From the NCBI RefSeq assembly GCF_001042525.2, contig NZ_CP011921.2:806001-870000 (forward strand): a stretch of 64,000 bases of DNA. The letters are read 5' to 3'. Every line of letters starts with the position of its first letter. Position 1 is the first letter of the stretch. The translations under genes and the position numbers were made by a program. This DNA is from Francisella orientalis FNO12 (lineage in GTDB: Bacteria > Pseudomonadota > Gammaproteobacteria > Francisellales > Francisellaceae). Of the stretch, positions 29,754-41,851 are shown one piece after another. Under the pieces are notes generated by a model. It was not told where the DNA came from. It made no database searches and saw only the letters and a program-made list of their open reading frames with translations.

Positions 29754-31714
29754 ATGGCCAAAATATATGATAATCGCCCAGCTGATTGGGATGATAAGGA
29801 TGAATCAGGAGCGAAGAGCTAAAGTAGTGTATCAGAGTATAAAAGTGACAAAGTCCAAAAGAATGTAGTTAATGATAATAGTATAGTTCAAGAGGACTAT
29901 GCAGGATCTCAAAAGAAGAAACTACTATCATCAAACGAAGTTCGAGAGACTAGTAAGGGTAATATTACAACAACCTATGAAGATGATACTAAGCTAACCT
30001 AACAGTCAAAGACAGCCAAAGAATCTTATCATTCAAAAGATTTTAAAAGTGAAATCAAAAAAGAAAAAATAGTAACAAAGACAGCTAATAAAACAGAAAA
30101 TATAATAGCAGATAGTACGACTATTAGTACTAATAAACTTACAGAGACTAGCTCTGGTAAACATACTATCATAGCTACTAAGAATATTAATATCAAATCA
30201 AGCCAAGATCTCAGCAGAGAAGTTAGATGTTAAAGGCGCTAGTTTTGGCATGAATGCAAAAAAGCATACAGAGAAAGCACCATTTAAGCATGTCAAAGCA
30301 GAAGATGTTAAATATAATGTAAGTGAGAAGCTAATGATGAATGCTGATATCAGTAAGTCATCATTTAAGCTACAGAATTATCAAACCAAACAAGCGGAAT
30401 ACAAACATCTAGATGATGTTGCAGATGATGTTTATTATATATGTGAGGTTATATATAGCCCTAAGTTATCAAAGCTATATTTTGTACCTACAAATTTGGT
30501 TAGAGAAGTATTTAACTCACAACAAAAGTATTTGAATAAATCAAAGACAAACTCAGTATATAAATATAACTATGGTAAACGCCAAGTAGCAAATAGATTT
30601 GATACAAGTCCAGATTTAGAACAAGTATTATTATCAAGTAGAGATTATATCCATATAAGCTTTGTAAGAGCTAGTATGTGTATGTTAGATCAATCAGTAG
30701 TTAGTAATCCAAATATAGTAGCACTAGATTTTAGTAAGGCTAAATTAGATAGTAATACATCATTAATAAATTGGGGAGCTATAAACTCGGATTTGGACTC
30801 TAAAGTAAAAGGCTTGGGATATAAGGCAGGCTATAAGTTTGCAAATCAAGATGCAGTAGATAATGGAGTTAAGTATTTATAGAGCTTATCAGAGAGCAAT
30901 ATAAATAGATGGTTGGATATAGGCAAGACATATCAAGCTAGTTTGCTCTATATGGGTTTACTAATGGCAGGTAGATATAATTTCAAACAGATATCAGAGA
31001 AACAAGCAAGACTACCGTATAAACCAGATGTGATAACAGATATTGACTATGATAATGAGATAGCTATAGCATATAAATCATATTAGCATGAAATAGATGA
31101 AGATTATGGAGTGTTTGATTTGGTTACTATAGAGGAATATGTAGATAGTGAGATACTATTATCACAGACAGCGAAAGTAGTTATCAAAAATAATAAATAT
31201 GTCTTAGAGGGAGATAATCATAATAAATACCCTACAGATAAAGATAATCAAATAAAAGAAGGGTTATTATTGTGGAGTAGGACAGTTAGTATAAAGCATG
31301 ATAAAAAGATAGATAAGTTGAGATTAGGTAGACTTAAAATAAGTGATATCAAGAAGCAGACATTAGCAAAACCCTATCAGATAGATTATAAAGATGATAA
31401 ATGGTTAGTATATGCTGATTCGAGTATCTATTGTCTATACATAATCATGATTTGGAGTATCCAACTGGAGATGTTTTGATATTTGAAGCTAGTGTGGATG
31501 AGCATTACACATTAGAGAAGTTTTATTATTATCAATTAGCTAGGGCTCAATTTGAGTTAGATGAAAAATAGTTGCTAAAGACACAAAACAAAAGCTAAGT
31601 CGTAGAGGATGTTATGAATCCTTATTAGATACTTATGAGCAATCATCAGATGAGAAAATGAAAAGCTATTTAGAAAGTACTAGTAGAATGTCATTGGTTA
31701 CCAAAAAATTATAA
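29754..31714 (+). pseudogene. Large T6SS-associated cargo- or VgrG-like gene, broken
   Basis: A long degraded coding region precedes tssK. It starts MAKIYDNRPADWDDKD, then meets TAA at 29820 and 30000, shifts frame near 30215, runs open from 30220 (EKLDVKGASFGMNAKKH...) to TAG at 30880, continues past TAG at 31084, and shifts again near 31430 and later. The stretch SSGKHTIIATKNINIKSSQDLS resembles the repetitive beta-rich region after VgrG cores (inference, weak). The C-terminal part (YICEVIYSPKLSKLYFVP...) is not recognised. Position beside T6SS genes suggests a spike or exported protein. At least five lesions make it non-functional. Confidence 0.5.
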
Positions 31715-31773
31715 GCTTAAGTTAACAAGCTATGGGGTTAAACTAAAAGAATAAAGTTAGGATAGTTTTATAT

Positions 31774-33104
31774 ATGAAAAGAGTAGAATGGTTCTCTGGA
31801 CTGACCGTTTCTCAGCAGCACTTTCAATTACAAGATACTCTTTTTGAATCGGCTCAGCAAGAGTTGGTTAGAGGTGGTAGACACTGTTACGGTCTTAAAA
31901 ATATTGAAGTAGATGAAGCTAAACTAGAACAAGGAATTATTTCAATTACGAAATGTGAGGCTATTTTACCTGATGGTACAATAATAAATATACCAGATGT
32001 TGATGGTGATGAAATCTCATTACAACTTGATGAAACTTGTATTAATAAAACCGTATATTTAGCAATATCACCTATTCCCAAAAATGCACGTCTATTTTCT
32101 GAAACTAAACTAAGTGCGACTACAGAGCGATACTATATGTCAAAGCAGACTGTAAGTGATGCAATGATGGGCGCTGAAAAATCAATAGAGTTATCTGTAC
32201 TAAAATTAAATATGTATTTAATTATAGATACTTCTAATTTTCAAAAATTCATTTTATTACCAGTAGCTAAATAAGTTCAGTTAGTTCTAATAAAACGGTA
32301 TTGCTGGATAAGGCTTATATTCCACCATTACTAAATATTTTTGCCAGTAATAGACTTATAAAGTATTTTAAAAAATGTTTTTATGTTAGCACAGCAAAGA
32401 AAAAACAGATTATGCAACGTTTTAAGAATGTCGATGAATATGGGACAGCAGGTCTTATTGAAATGTTGTTTGTACAACTATTAAATAGATATATTCCTAT
32501 TGTAGAGCATATTTATAATAGCAGTAGGGTGCATCCAGAAGAACTTTTTAAAGTTTTACTACAATTTAGTTCAGAGTTACGAACCTTTACTCATGAAGAT
32601 AAAGGATATAATGAATATATTAAATATAAACATGAAAATCTTACAGAAATTTTCTCTACATTATCTGAAGACTTAAAAAAAGCAGTTGCATGTGTTTTTG
32701 AGGAGAGATCTATTAGAATTCCTCTTAGTTATTTTGAGAAATATGCGTTGTATATTGCAAATGTGGAGAGTATTGATTTAACAAATATTTCAGAGTGGAG
32801 TTTTGTTATAGCATGTAAAACTGAAATGCCAAAAGATTAGCTTGCTCTTACATTCCCGAAAATTATTAAAATAGCATCAAAAAGTCAGATATCAAATGTT
32901 GTATCAAAACAGTTATCGGGTATTAAAGTAGTATCAATGGCTTCTTCACCAAAACAAATACCATTTATGTCTGACTATGTTTATTTTGAGCTAGACAAAA
33001 ATTCAGATTTTTGGAAATCTATATATGAATCAAAGATTATGTCTATATATCTAACAAGAAAATTTTCGCAAATTGATATACAACTATGGGCAACTAAGAG
33101 GTAA
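31774..33104 (+). pseudogene. tssK: T6SS baseplate protein TssK, broken
   Basis: TssK links the baseplate to the membrane complex. The N-terminal part MKRVEWFSGLTVSQQHFQLQDTLFE (from 31774) and YGLKNIEVDEAKLEQGIISITKCEAILPDGTIINIPD is the family's opening. A frameshift near 32260 moves to the next frame (LDKAYIPPLL...YIPIVEHIYNSSRVHPEELFKVLLQ). That frame hits TAG at 32838 but continues with LALTFPKIIKIASKSQ...VYFELDKNSDFW, and ends at ATKR-stop (33104) like the true TssK C-terminus. So all three segments of one protein are present, with one shift and one nonsense codon. Confidence 0.82.
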
Positions 33105-33112
33105 GTATTATT

Positions 33113-33977
33113 ATGTATACCAATAATGATGATGAAGTAACGCAGCGTAATTTTGGAGAAGTAAAACAAGAGCAAGTTAGAGAAATAACTAGTGAGAGTT
33201 TATTTCAAAAGGTCTCGAAACAGGAGTACATGTTTGGTTCAAATAACCTTATGAGACATGCTAGTGAGATCTTTGCTACACATTATCAAGTGATTAATCA
33301 TTCTATAGACTTTAGTGTTGATAAATTAAAAATGATTTTATCAGATGGGTTGACTAAGTTTACTATTAGGTGTCAGCAAGATGGTATAGGTGATAATCTT
33401 CTTAAAAGTGCTAAGTATATTTTATGTGCATTTATTGATGAGGCAATTTTAGCTACAGAATATGGGCAAAATATACATTGGTCTCAGCAATCTATGTTAG
33501 GTAGTAATTTTAATGAGTCATGGGGTGGAGAAACATTCTTTAAAATTAGACTATTTTGCTTAGATAATATTTCTGAATATATAGAAGTGTTTGAGCTTAT
33601 TTATATATGTTTATGTCTTGGATTTAAAGGACAGTTTTCTAGTAAAACAAATGGAAAGCTTATGTTAGATAGGCTTAAAAGAGAATCATATGATGTTATA
33701 TGTCAATATAGAGATTTACATGATGATGCCTCTATCGCAAAACACTGGCAGACAGATTATGAGCCTAAAGCCCCTATAAAATATAAGCATACTTTTTCTA
33801 TATTTTTTGGAGTTATTTTAGCTATACTTTTAGTTATATATAGGTCTTTCATTTTTTATAAATCAAGCAGAACAACCTGTTTTGAAAGATATTGATAATA
33901 CTAAAAATCAGCTTATATCATCATATGAATCATCACCACTTGTCGCGACTGTTTCTAAAGATATAGTCAACGAATAA
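33113..33977 (+). pseudogene. tssL: T6SS membrane-complex protein TssL (DotU), frameshifted tail
   Basis: TssL/DotU is an inner-membrane component with a large cytoplasmic domain. From residue 40 on, the sequence reads NLMRHASEIFATHYQVINHS..., with LKSAKYILCAFIDEAILATEYGQ and WSQQSMLGSNFNESWGGETFF, the characteristic DotU middle. ELIYICLCLGFKGQF follows, then a single transmembrane helix (TFSIFFGVILAILLVIYRS). A frameshift in a T-run near 33855 changes only the short tail; the original frame would end EQPVLKDIDNTKNQ...DIVNE at 33977. The cytoplasmic domain is thus intact, the least damaged gene of the block. Confidence 0.8.
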
Positions 33978-34001
33978 CAAGGTATTTGGAGATAGATCTA
34001 T

Positions 34002-37000
34002 ATGACTAATCTTTTTAGAAAAATTCCTTTAGCTTTGAGTAAGTTTATAAGAACTCGATAGTTCTTATTTCTTGTTGTGTTTTGTGTTATTTTATTATTG
34101 ATTTGGCTATTTATACCTGGTGTTTCATTATTCGGATTTTCCATTTTAAAATCCACAAATGCTAAGCTGTTCACAACACTACTTCTTATAGTAGTTATAT
34201 TAATATATGTATTACATAAGAAAAATCTATTAAGCTTTTCATCTTTCGTTGTATTTCTTGAAAAAGAAAGAATAAAAAAACTAAAGCTCTTAATTTAACA
34301 AGTTATAGGGTAAGAGAAGAGTTAAAAAAAACTATCTTTATTACTAAAGAAAAGAAAAAAATAAGTAAGATTAATACTCCGGTATATACTATTCTTGGAG
34401 ATAATAAGGAATGTATAGAAGCTCTTATGAGGCATACTTCTAAGAGTAGTATTACAAATGACTCTATATCAGTTGTAGATAAATTTAATAGTTCAGAGTT
34501 ATCGTGGAATATATCTGTAGATAAAGCACTAATAGCGTTGTTTAATCTCAAAAACTTTTATGGACTATTTCAACATATTTATGCAATGGATAAGCACTAT
34601 CCTATTAATTGTATTATTTATGCTATTAGTTTAGATAAGATTTTTGAATCAAAAGATGCTATATCCTCATATCAAAAGAAAATCCAAACAGAAATTTTTG
34701 AGCTAAGAAAATATTTAGAAAAAATAAATAAAAAATTCTATATTTAAATACCTGTATATGTTGCTTTTACAGGTATGGAAGTTATATATGGATTTGAAGA
34801 TTATTTTTCTGTAGCTTCAGATAAGTTCAAATATGATCCATTCGAAATTACTCTAGCTGAGAGTGAATCAATTAGCTTTAGACGAATAAGAGAAAAATTC
34901 CAAGAATTTTTTGATAGTCTGAATGAAAATATTATTGTTAAATGTGATAATACACAATCTACGGAGAAAGTAATTAATATTATCACTTTCTCTAAACAAG
35001 TACTTTTTTGCTTAGATACTATAGAATCTAGTCTAGATAGATTTTTTGATAATAAGATACAAGAGCAAATATTAGTCAGAGGTTTTTATTTTGTTAGTTA
35101 TAAAAACTCTGATATATGCTTTGATTTTATGCGAATGCAAAGCCTAAATAAAGCAAAAAAATCAATGGATCAAAGAGTATATTTCTTAGATAATCTATTT
35201 TAAAAAATTATCTTAAAAGAAGTCTATAATTTTGGTGAAAATACTACTTATATTAAAAAGTTAAAGTATAGAGACTATAGTAAATCTGCAGCTTTACTAT
35301 CATGCGGTTTTATATTGTCGTTTGTTTGGATTAAAAGTTCTTTATCTTACATAAATTTATTTAATAGTCTAGATTCTAAATATAACAAAGCTTTACATTC
35401 TAATATAGGTGCTAATAATGCCGCAATTGAATTTGCTAAACAAATAAATTATGAACATGATCTTTCATTATATGGACTATATTACAATAAGGCTCTTATT
35501 ACGGATATATTTAAAATATATCAAAGACTTGTACAAATTAAGTTTTTACCAGATTTACAGAGTGATATAGAGAAGCAACTTAGACAAGCAATCAAAGAGA
35601 TACCTAAAGATAATACTGCTAATTCAAAACAAATTGAGCATTTAAATATGTGGTTAGCTACATATTTAATATTAGTAAATAAAGAGCATTTTAATGAAGC
35701 TTTTTTTACTAGAAATATTCATGCTATGTGGAAAAAACAGAAAATATCGGCTCAGGATCTTTCTGATAAGGAAGAATTATAAAAGCTATTATTATTTCTA
35801 GCTTTCCAGATACTATTAAATTAAATAAGTCTTTATTATTTGAGGCTAGAAATATCTTAAGATCAAGCTCAACCTATGTTTTAGCATATCAAATGTTAAA
35901 AGATAAAGCATTAATAGATAGTGAAGAGTATATTTTGTTAGGAGATTCTGGAGACTTAAATGCAAGCTTAGTATTTGATAATAAAGTGGTCAAATTGCCA
36001 GCTCTTTACACCAAAAAAGGCTACTATAATATTTATCTCAAAAATCAGGTTGAATACTTAAAACAAGCTGCGAAAAGTATGTGGGTTTTATCAGAAGAAG
36101 ATAGTCTTGATAAATTATCTCTAGTTTCTTTAAAATCTAATATGGATATTTTGTATTGGAATGATTATTTAGAAGTATGGAATAAAGCATTAGATGATAT
36201 TAATATCCAAAGAACTACGAGTATTAGTACACTTATAAAGATCCTAAATAGTTTAACTGTAGAAAATAATTCGATCATATTAGTGCTTAAAAAGATTACA
36301 CAAAATACTAATTTTATAAGTGTAGAAGATATATCTAGTAAAGTTGGACTAAGTAGTAATAATAGAAATATAGTAACCTCAAGTTATAGAGGACTCATTA
36401 AGTCACTTGCAGAATATAAAAAGTCTTAAGCTAGTGAAGGCGATTCATCTAAAGGCTCTGGAACTATATCTATGATAGCAAGTAAATTGGGCGATATTCG
36501 AAAATTTTCTTGTGGTTATATCGTTATCTAGCTAACCTGATTTAGATGCATTTTTATTAGTACAAAATAAAAAGGACTCAGCTATATTCAAAAACCTGTC
36601 AAGTTTATGGGAGATGTGAAATAATGCTCCACAACCTGTAAAAAAATGGACATCCTAACTCGTAAATATTACGACTTGAGTTCTCAATGATATGGCAATG
36701 AAAGAAATAAATATGCGTTGGCAGAAATGGCCATTAAGTTATTATGATAGCTATTTAAAAGATAGATATCCAATAAGACTAGAGTCACGCAAAGAAAGTT
36801 CAACAAAATCTTTCATTGAATTTTTTAAAAAAGATGGTGTTATGCAAAAATTCATAAGAGAAAATATGTCATCACTTATTGAGAAGAGTTCTAATTCTAG
36901 TGGGTATGTTTGGAAAAAGTATTATGGTGAGCCATTTGCATATGATAAGAACTTTTTAGAAATGATTAATTCGTTTAATATGATAGAAAATAGGTTCTTT

Positions 37001-37432
37001 TCTAATGATGGGATAGGCTTTAAATTATTTTTGACGCCAGAATTTTTAGCTAAAGACTTATCGGTACTAACTATAAATTATGCGAATAAATCATATAGTT
37101 ATGCTAATGGACCTCAGGAAGGTTTTATTATTGAGTGGCCAACTACTAATATTAATAAATCTCCTGTAACTATAAGCTATACATCAAAAGAGAATGAGAC
37201 AAATATGATAAATTTTGATGGAGAATGGAGACTATTTAAATTTTTGGAAAAAGGAAGTATTAGCTACAATGATTAGAAGGGCGTTAATATATTTAAAATA
37301 TATAATGACAAAAATATTTTAGCGGAATACATATTAAAAACCAGTAGTTTGGATGATAAGTTTAGTTTTGATACTTTTAAAAAGCTACATGTGTTTGATA
37401 ACATTGATAACTCTCGTGAGGTAAATAAATGA
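34002..37432 (+). pseudogene. tssM: TssM/IcmF paralogue 1 with degenerate P-loop, broken
   Basis: Fragments in several frames build an IcmF-like protein. They give an N-terminal pair of membrane helices (FCVILLLIWLFIPGV), TPVYTILGDNKECIEAL where a Walker A motif is expected (GxxGxGKT is absent), IPVYVAFTGMEVIYGFEDYF (the IcmF domain), and IKSSLSYINLFNSLDSKY. The C-terminus has NGPQEGFIIEWPTTNI and FDGEWRLFKFLEKGS, typical of TssM. Stops occur near 34059, 34746, 35201, 35780 and 36427, and 36430-36690 is badly scrambled. Its stop overlaps the next ATG (ATGA at 37429-37432). The P-loop loss looks older than the stops. Confidence 0.75.
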
Positions 37433-40400
37433 AGCGAAATTTAGTTTCAAAAACGATAATAAGCCATATTAGTACTTTAATTATTATATGGATATTATTA
37501 CCTTTTTTTAAATTATCTAGCTATGATCTTTTTGCTAGCGAGGTAGTTAAATTATTTTTGACTTGTATGTATTTTATTACCTTTTATGTAATTAAAGCGC
37601 ATAAAGATTATAAGATTAATTTTAATAGTGCAGATCAAGAATATAATGGTTATCTGTCTAAGTTTTCAGAAGCTTTAAGAGAACTTATTTATTTGCGGAC
37701 AAAGAACATCAGATTTTTTAGGGGACGAGGATTATATAGATCACCATGGTTTCTAACACTTGGACTATCCGGTAGTGGAAAAACCACAATAGTTAAAAAT
37801 TGTAATATTCATTTTAATTCAAAATATAGTGAAACTAGTGCAAAATCAAATAAACCTACTTTTGATTGGTATAGTTCGCCAGATATAACCTTCATAGACA
37901 TCAACTTTAAGTTAACAGAAGTGAATAGAGTCGAAGAAGCAAGCTTATTTGATAATGTTATAGATCTGATTAAAAAGGAATCGCCGTCTTAAGCCTTTAG
38001 ATGGATTAATTCTAAATATAAATGCTGAGCGTCTTATTACCGAAACTCCAAATGAGTTAGAAAGAGACTTTAACAAGTATAAAAATATTTTAAAAAAGAT
38101 ATATAACAGTGGTATTAGAAATATTCCTATATATGTTTTTTTAACTAATATGGATAAATTACCTGGGTTTGTAGAATATTTTGATCCAAAGAGTTTTGAT
38201 GTTACTAATAATATCTTAGGAGTAACATTACCATCCTCAAATGTTTCAGAACCACTTGATTGGTTGGATGATCAATTTAATAATATAATCAATAATATCA
38301 ATGAAAAGGTTTTCTCTAGTATTAGGAAAAAGAATTCAAATATAGATAATAATAGAGCCTTTTATTTTGTTAGATATTTTTCTTATCTATGCGAAAAATT
38401 AAATTCTGTATTAGCTGATGCTATTTATGAAAATAACTACACTAAGAGTTTATATTTTAGAGGTGTTTATTTTACTGCCATTAGTACAAATAAAATACAT
38501 CATTTTGATAAAGCTAGATCTGATGTCTATTTTTAAAAAAATATAATGAAAGATGTTATATTGAAAGAGGGTAGAAAAGCGACATTTATCGATAATACGG
38601 TTCATTTTTTATCAAAACATAAAAATTATGTTTATTCTGCCTCTGGTGTTACAGTTGTTGGTTTAGTTTTGTCTTGGATAACAGGATATACTCAAGCATC
38701 ATATTATTTAGCGGAAGTCAAACATACAAATAATACTCTACAACCTATAATAGGAGCTCCTTTATATAGTCCAAGTTATTGGGAGCGTATCAGAAGTTAG
38801 CATATTTAGCGAAATTAAAAAATACAAAATTTGCAAGCTGGCACCATTTTGGTTTTAGTTTTCCTACATCAATAGATAAAGTTTTAAATGAGCAATATAA
38901 TATTGAATTGAAAGAAGTATTTAGACCATATGTGTTGCAAGAAATTAAAAGCAATATCCAATCTTTAATAAGTAATATTGCGAATATTGGTGACAATGAA
39001 ACAGTTGACAAAGCTCAGAAAATGTAGACTTTATATGCCTGGCCAATGATGTATGTAATGTTTGATAAAACACAACACATGGATACTAAATTTATAAAAG
39101 ATAATTTAGATAGCTATTGAAAGAATATACAGCAATGATAGTGAGACACTAAATTCCTTAGAGGTTTATTTAGATGATCTACTTTTATTGCCAACAGATT
39201 CTTTACATAGTAAATTAGATAACTCTTTAATAGAGAAAGCGAAGAATGTATTGGGTGGCGATATTTATGTTTATAGAGCATATGAGCAGTTTAAACAAAA
39301 AAATATAGAACAAAAAGCAAATTATAGACTAGTAATAATAGGTGGTCTACAGTATGTGAATTTATTTGAAAAATCTATAAGTATTAATTACATTTATACT
39401 ATAGATGGATGGCAAAATTATTCAAAAGAGAGTTTAGTAAAAGAATTAGAAATAGCTGAGAAAGACTAGTGGGTTTTTGATTCAATAGATCATAAAACTA
39501 AATTTGATGCAACTAAAGCTAAATCAAAAATATTTGATCTTTACTGGAATGATTATGAACCGTATAGGTTCATGCGTTAAAGAATATTAAATTTAGAAAG
39601 ACAAAATTTCAACAAAAATATAATGATAGTAGAAATAATAGCTATATATCTGTTTTTGATCAAATATTCACTCAGTTAAAAACTAATTTAACTTTGGATG
39701 TAGTTTCTTCAACAAATGGCAATGATAAGAAAATGATAGCATCTTTAGTGAACTTCGTTAACAATAGATATAGAGTCGATCAGTTGAATGAGAAGATTAG
39801 TTTGCTCGAAAAATTAGTCATGATAATGAGTGGTAATTCAAATACAAATCAAGAGCAAGCTTTTGTGGTATCTGAATTGATAGCTACAAATAAACAGGAC
39901 TCTTTAATAGGACTAAAAGAAATGGTTAAAGAGTTGCCTACATCAATGACATTTTTAGTTGATAGTTATTTAAGTAGTTTTACTTATAGTATGTTTGATG
40001 CAGGCGCTATTTATGATACAGATTTATGGAATAATAAGCTTTCACAGTTTTGTTCAAGTAATTTGGCATCAAATTATCCTTTTGCGAACTCAAAAGATGA
40101 GCTAGGACTAAGTGAATATAAAGAGCTTATGTCTAAATCTAGTGACTTGATGAATTATATAAATAATAATGTTTTACCATTTGTTATAAAAGATAAATCC
40201 GGTTTATTGACCATCAAAGAAATTAATGGTGTGAAGTTTCCTTTTGATAAACATTTATTCAAGCAAATCAATGTTATTTCTCAATTGAATGCATTAACAA
40301 AAAATAATAATAATTCAGCTGAAGATAAATTGAATATGACAGTAGGTTTAACACCTGTACTTCTTTCAAATGATTTATCTGGAATAGATATTATGTATGA

Positions 40401-40707
40401 CAATAAGAAGCATGGTTATTTCAATGGCCCTCAATATCAACAAGATTTCTACTGGCCAGCAACAAATAACGATACTAATGGTACAGTACAGATAATATGG
40501 CATTATAAGAATAAAGAAGATGTTAAAAATGTTTATACTGGACCTTGGAGTTTAATAAACTTTTTATCGCATTTTGAATACAATCAAAAAGATGATACTT
40601 ATACTATTAAATTTAATAAGAGTTTTGCGACATATCAAATTTCTACAAAAGGTAAAGGTAGTATAAATAGCTTAGGAAGCTTAGAAAATTTACAATGTAA
40701 GTTTTAA
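37429..40707 (+). pseudogene. tssM: TssM/IcmF paralogue 2 with intact P-loop, broken
   Basis: The N-terminus has two membrane helices (TIISHISTLIIIWILLPFF...) followed by PWFLTLGLSGSGKTTIVKN, an intact Walker A at about residues 106-116, then DITFIDINFKL. A frameshift near 37990 is followed by LDGLILNINAERLITETP...NIPIYVFLTNMDKLPGFVEYF, the IcmF domain. Stops or shifts follow near 38535, 38798, 39025, 39117, 39467 and 39578. The last 337 codons are open (39694-40707) and carry FNGPQYQQDFYWPATN and YTGPWSLINFLSHF, the TssM C-terminal signature. It is a second, distinct TssM next to the first, not a simple duplication. Confidence 0.78.
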
Positions 40708-40716
40708 GAGAGAGAA

Positions 40717-41777
40717 ATGTTAGGTTTTTTAGAAAATTATATAATCGATGTTACAAATAGTATTGAGTCTTTAGATATATCTGAAGTTCAATATAGTCAA
40801 GAATTTGAAGCTATTGAAAATGAAATACAGAAGTTACAAAATGTAGTATCTGAAACACCTGACTGGCAATTAATTATTGAAAATGGTAAGGTGTTTTAAC
40901 TACTCAAGGTAAACATCTTAAAATTATCACTTATGTAATATTAGCACTATATCAGAAATATAAAGTAGGTGGACTACTTGCCGGTCTATACATATTTTCT
41001 AATATTCTGACTCAAGAAAAAGATGCTATTATGCCGTATGGGAAAAGGAAGAGATCTCGAATAAACTTGATAACATGGATGGTGAAATTCATAGCAGATT
41101 ATCGAGATAGAAATCCTCAAGATTTATAATTAAAAGATTTAGATCGAATAGATCAAGCTAAACAAGATCTGATTAGTTGGTTTAATGAGTACCATACAGA
41201 TGATGACAATTTAGCATTATTACAAATTTATGATTGGTTTCTTAATGCAAAGAAAACTTTAGAGAATGAAAAAAGAGTTCAAGAGCAGAAAACAGTATTA
41301 GCTCAAAAAGAGCAAAAAAGGCTAAAGCAAGAACAAGAAGCTTTGGCATTGCAACAGAGACAAGAGTAAGAAGACAGAGATTTAGCCAAGACACAATCTA
41401 TTGAAAATGAAATAGAAGAGCAGGATTCTAGTGTTAAAGATTTAGCAATAGACGATTTTGCTAGTGTTAAAGAGTATGCTAGATCTGAATTGCTTGATAG
41501 ATTAGCTTTTTGTAAAGATAATCAAGATGATTTATTTACATTGCTAGTCCAATCTAGAAAAATCTTGTGGAATACTATTTATTATAATGACTTGTATGAA
41601 GAAATCATAGAAACTAGTACTTCACCTGATTTAGCAGAATTAAATCAGATATTATGTATTTCTGATCCTATTTTTAAATTAGCTATGAAATTGAAATCAT
41701 ATAGCATTTTCACAGCTTATAATCAAAACATTGTTTTTTTGAAGTGGATTATTAAATTTAGAAATTTTGTACTATGA
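40717..41777 (+). pseudogene. tssA: T6SS TssA-like (ImpA-domain) protein, broken
   Basis: The start MLGFLENYIIDVTNSIESLDISEVQYSQEFEAIENEIQKLQN followed by TPDWQLIIENGKVF is an ImpA N-terminal domain. A shift near 40895 continues TTQGKHLKIITYVILALYQKYKVGGLLAGLYIFSNIL, as expected for TssA. Stops at TAA near 41127 and TAA near 41367 interrupt a charged coiled-coil-like stretch (KEQKRLKQEQEALALQQ). The C-terminal part (KEYARSELLDRLAFCK...) is open in another frame to 41777. It closes the secretion block and lies 75 bp before the NRPS cluster. Confidence 0.7.
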
Positions 41778-41785
41778 AAAAGAAA

Positions 41786-41816
41786 TATAATATATACTTT
41801 GAATATTATTTATAAT
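41786..41816 (+). promoter_or_regulatory. Possible promoter(s) of the NRPS cluster
   Basis: In the 75-bp gap before the phosphopantetheinyl transferase gene there are two perfect TATAAT hexamers, at 41786-41791 and 41811-41816. No convincing -35 hexamer at 16-18 bp spacing is seen. In such AT-rich DNA the hexamers can occur by chance, so this is a suggestion only. Confidence 0.25.
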
Positions 41817-41851
41817 ATACCTAATTATTTTTTTGATGAAAATTAGTAAGA

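Noticed and set aside
29393-41777. Stop-codon recoding to explain the interrupted T6SS genes
   Set aside because: TAA, TAG and TGA all occur, frameshifts are also present, and genes outside the block (nad, uvrC, NRPS) end normally at TAA or TAG. Decay is simpler.
29754-41777. The block as part of the Francisella pathogenicity island (FPI)
   Set aside because: No iglA/B/C/D-like proteins are visible, and TssK- and TssA-type proteins are seen with rdgC upstream; it reads as a different locus.
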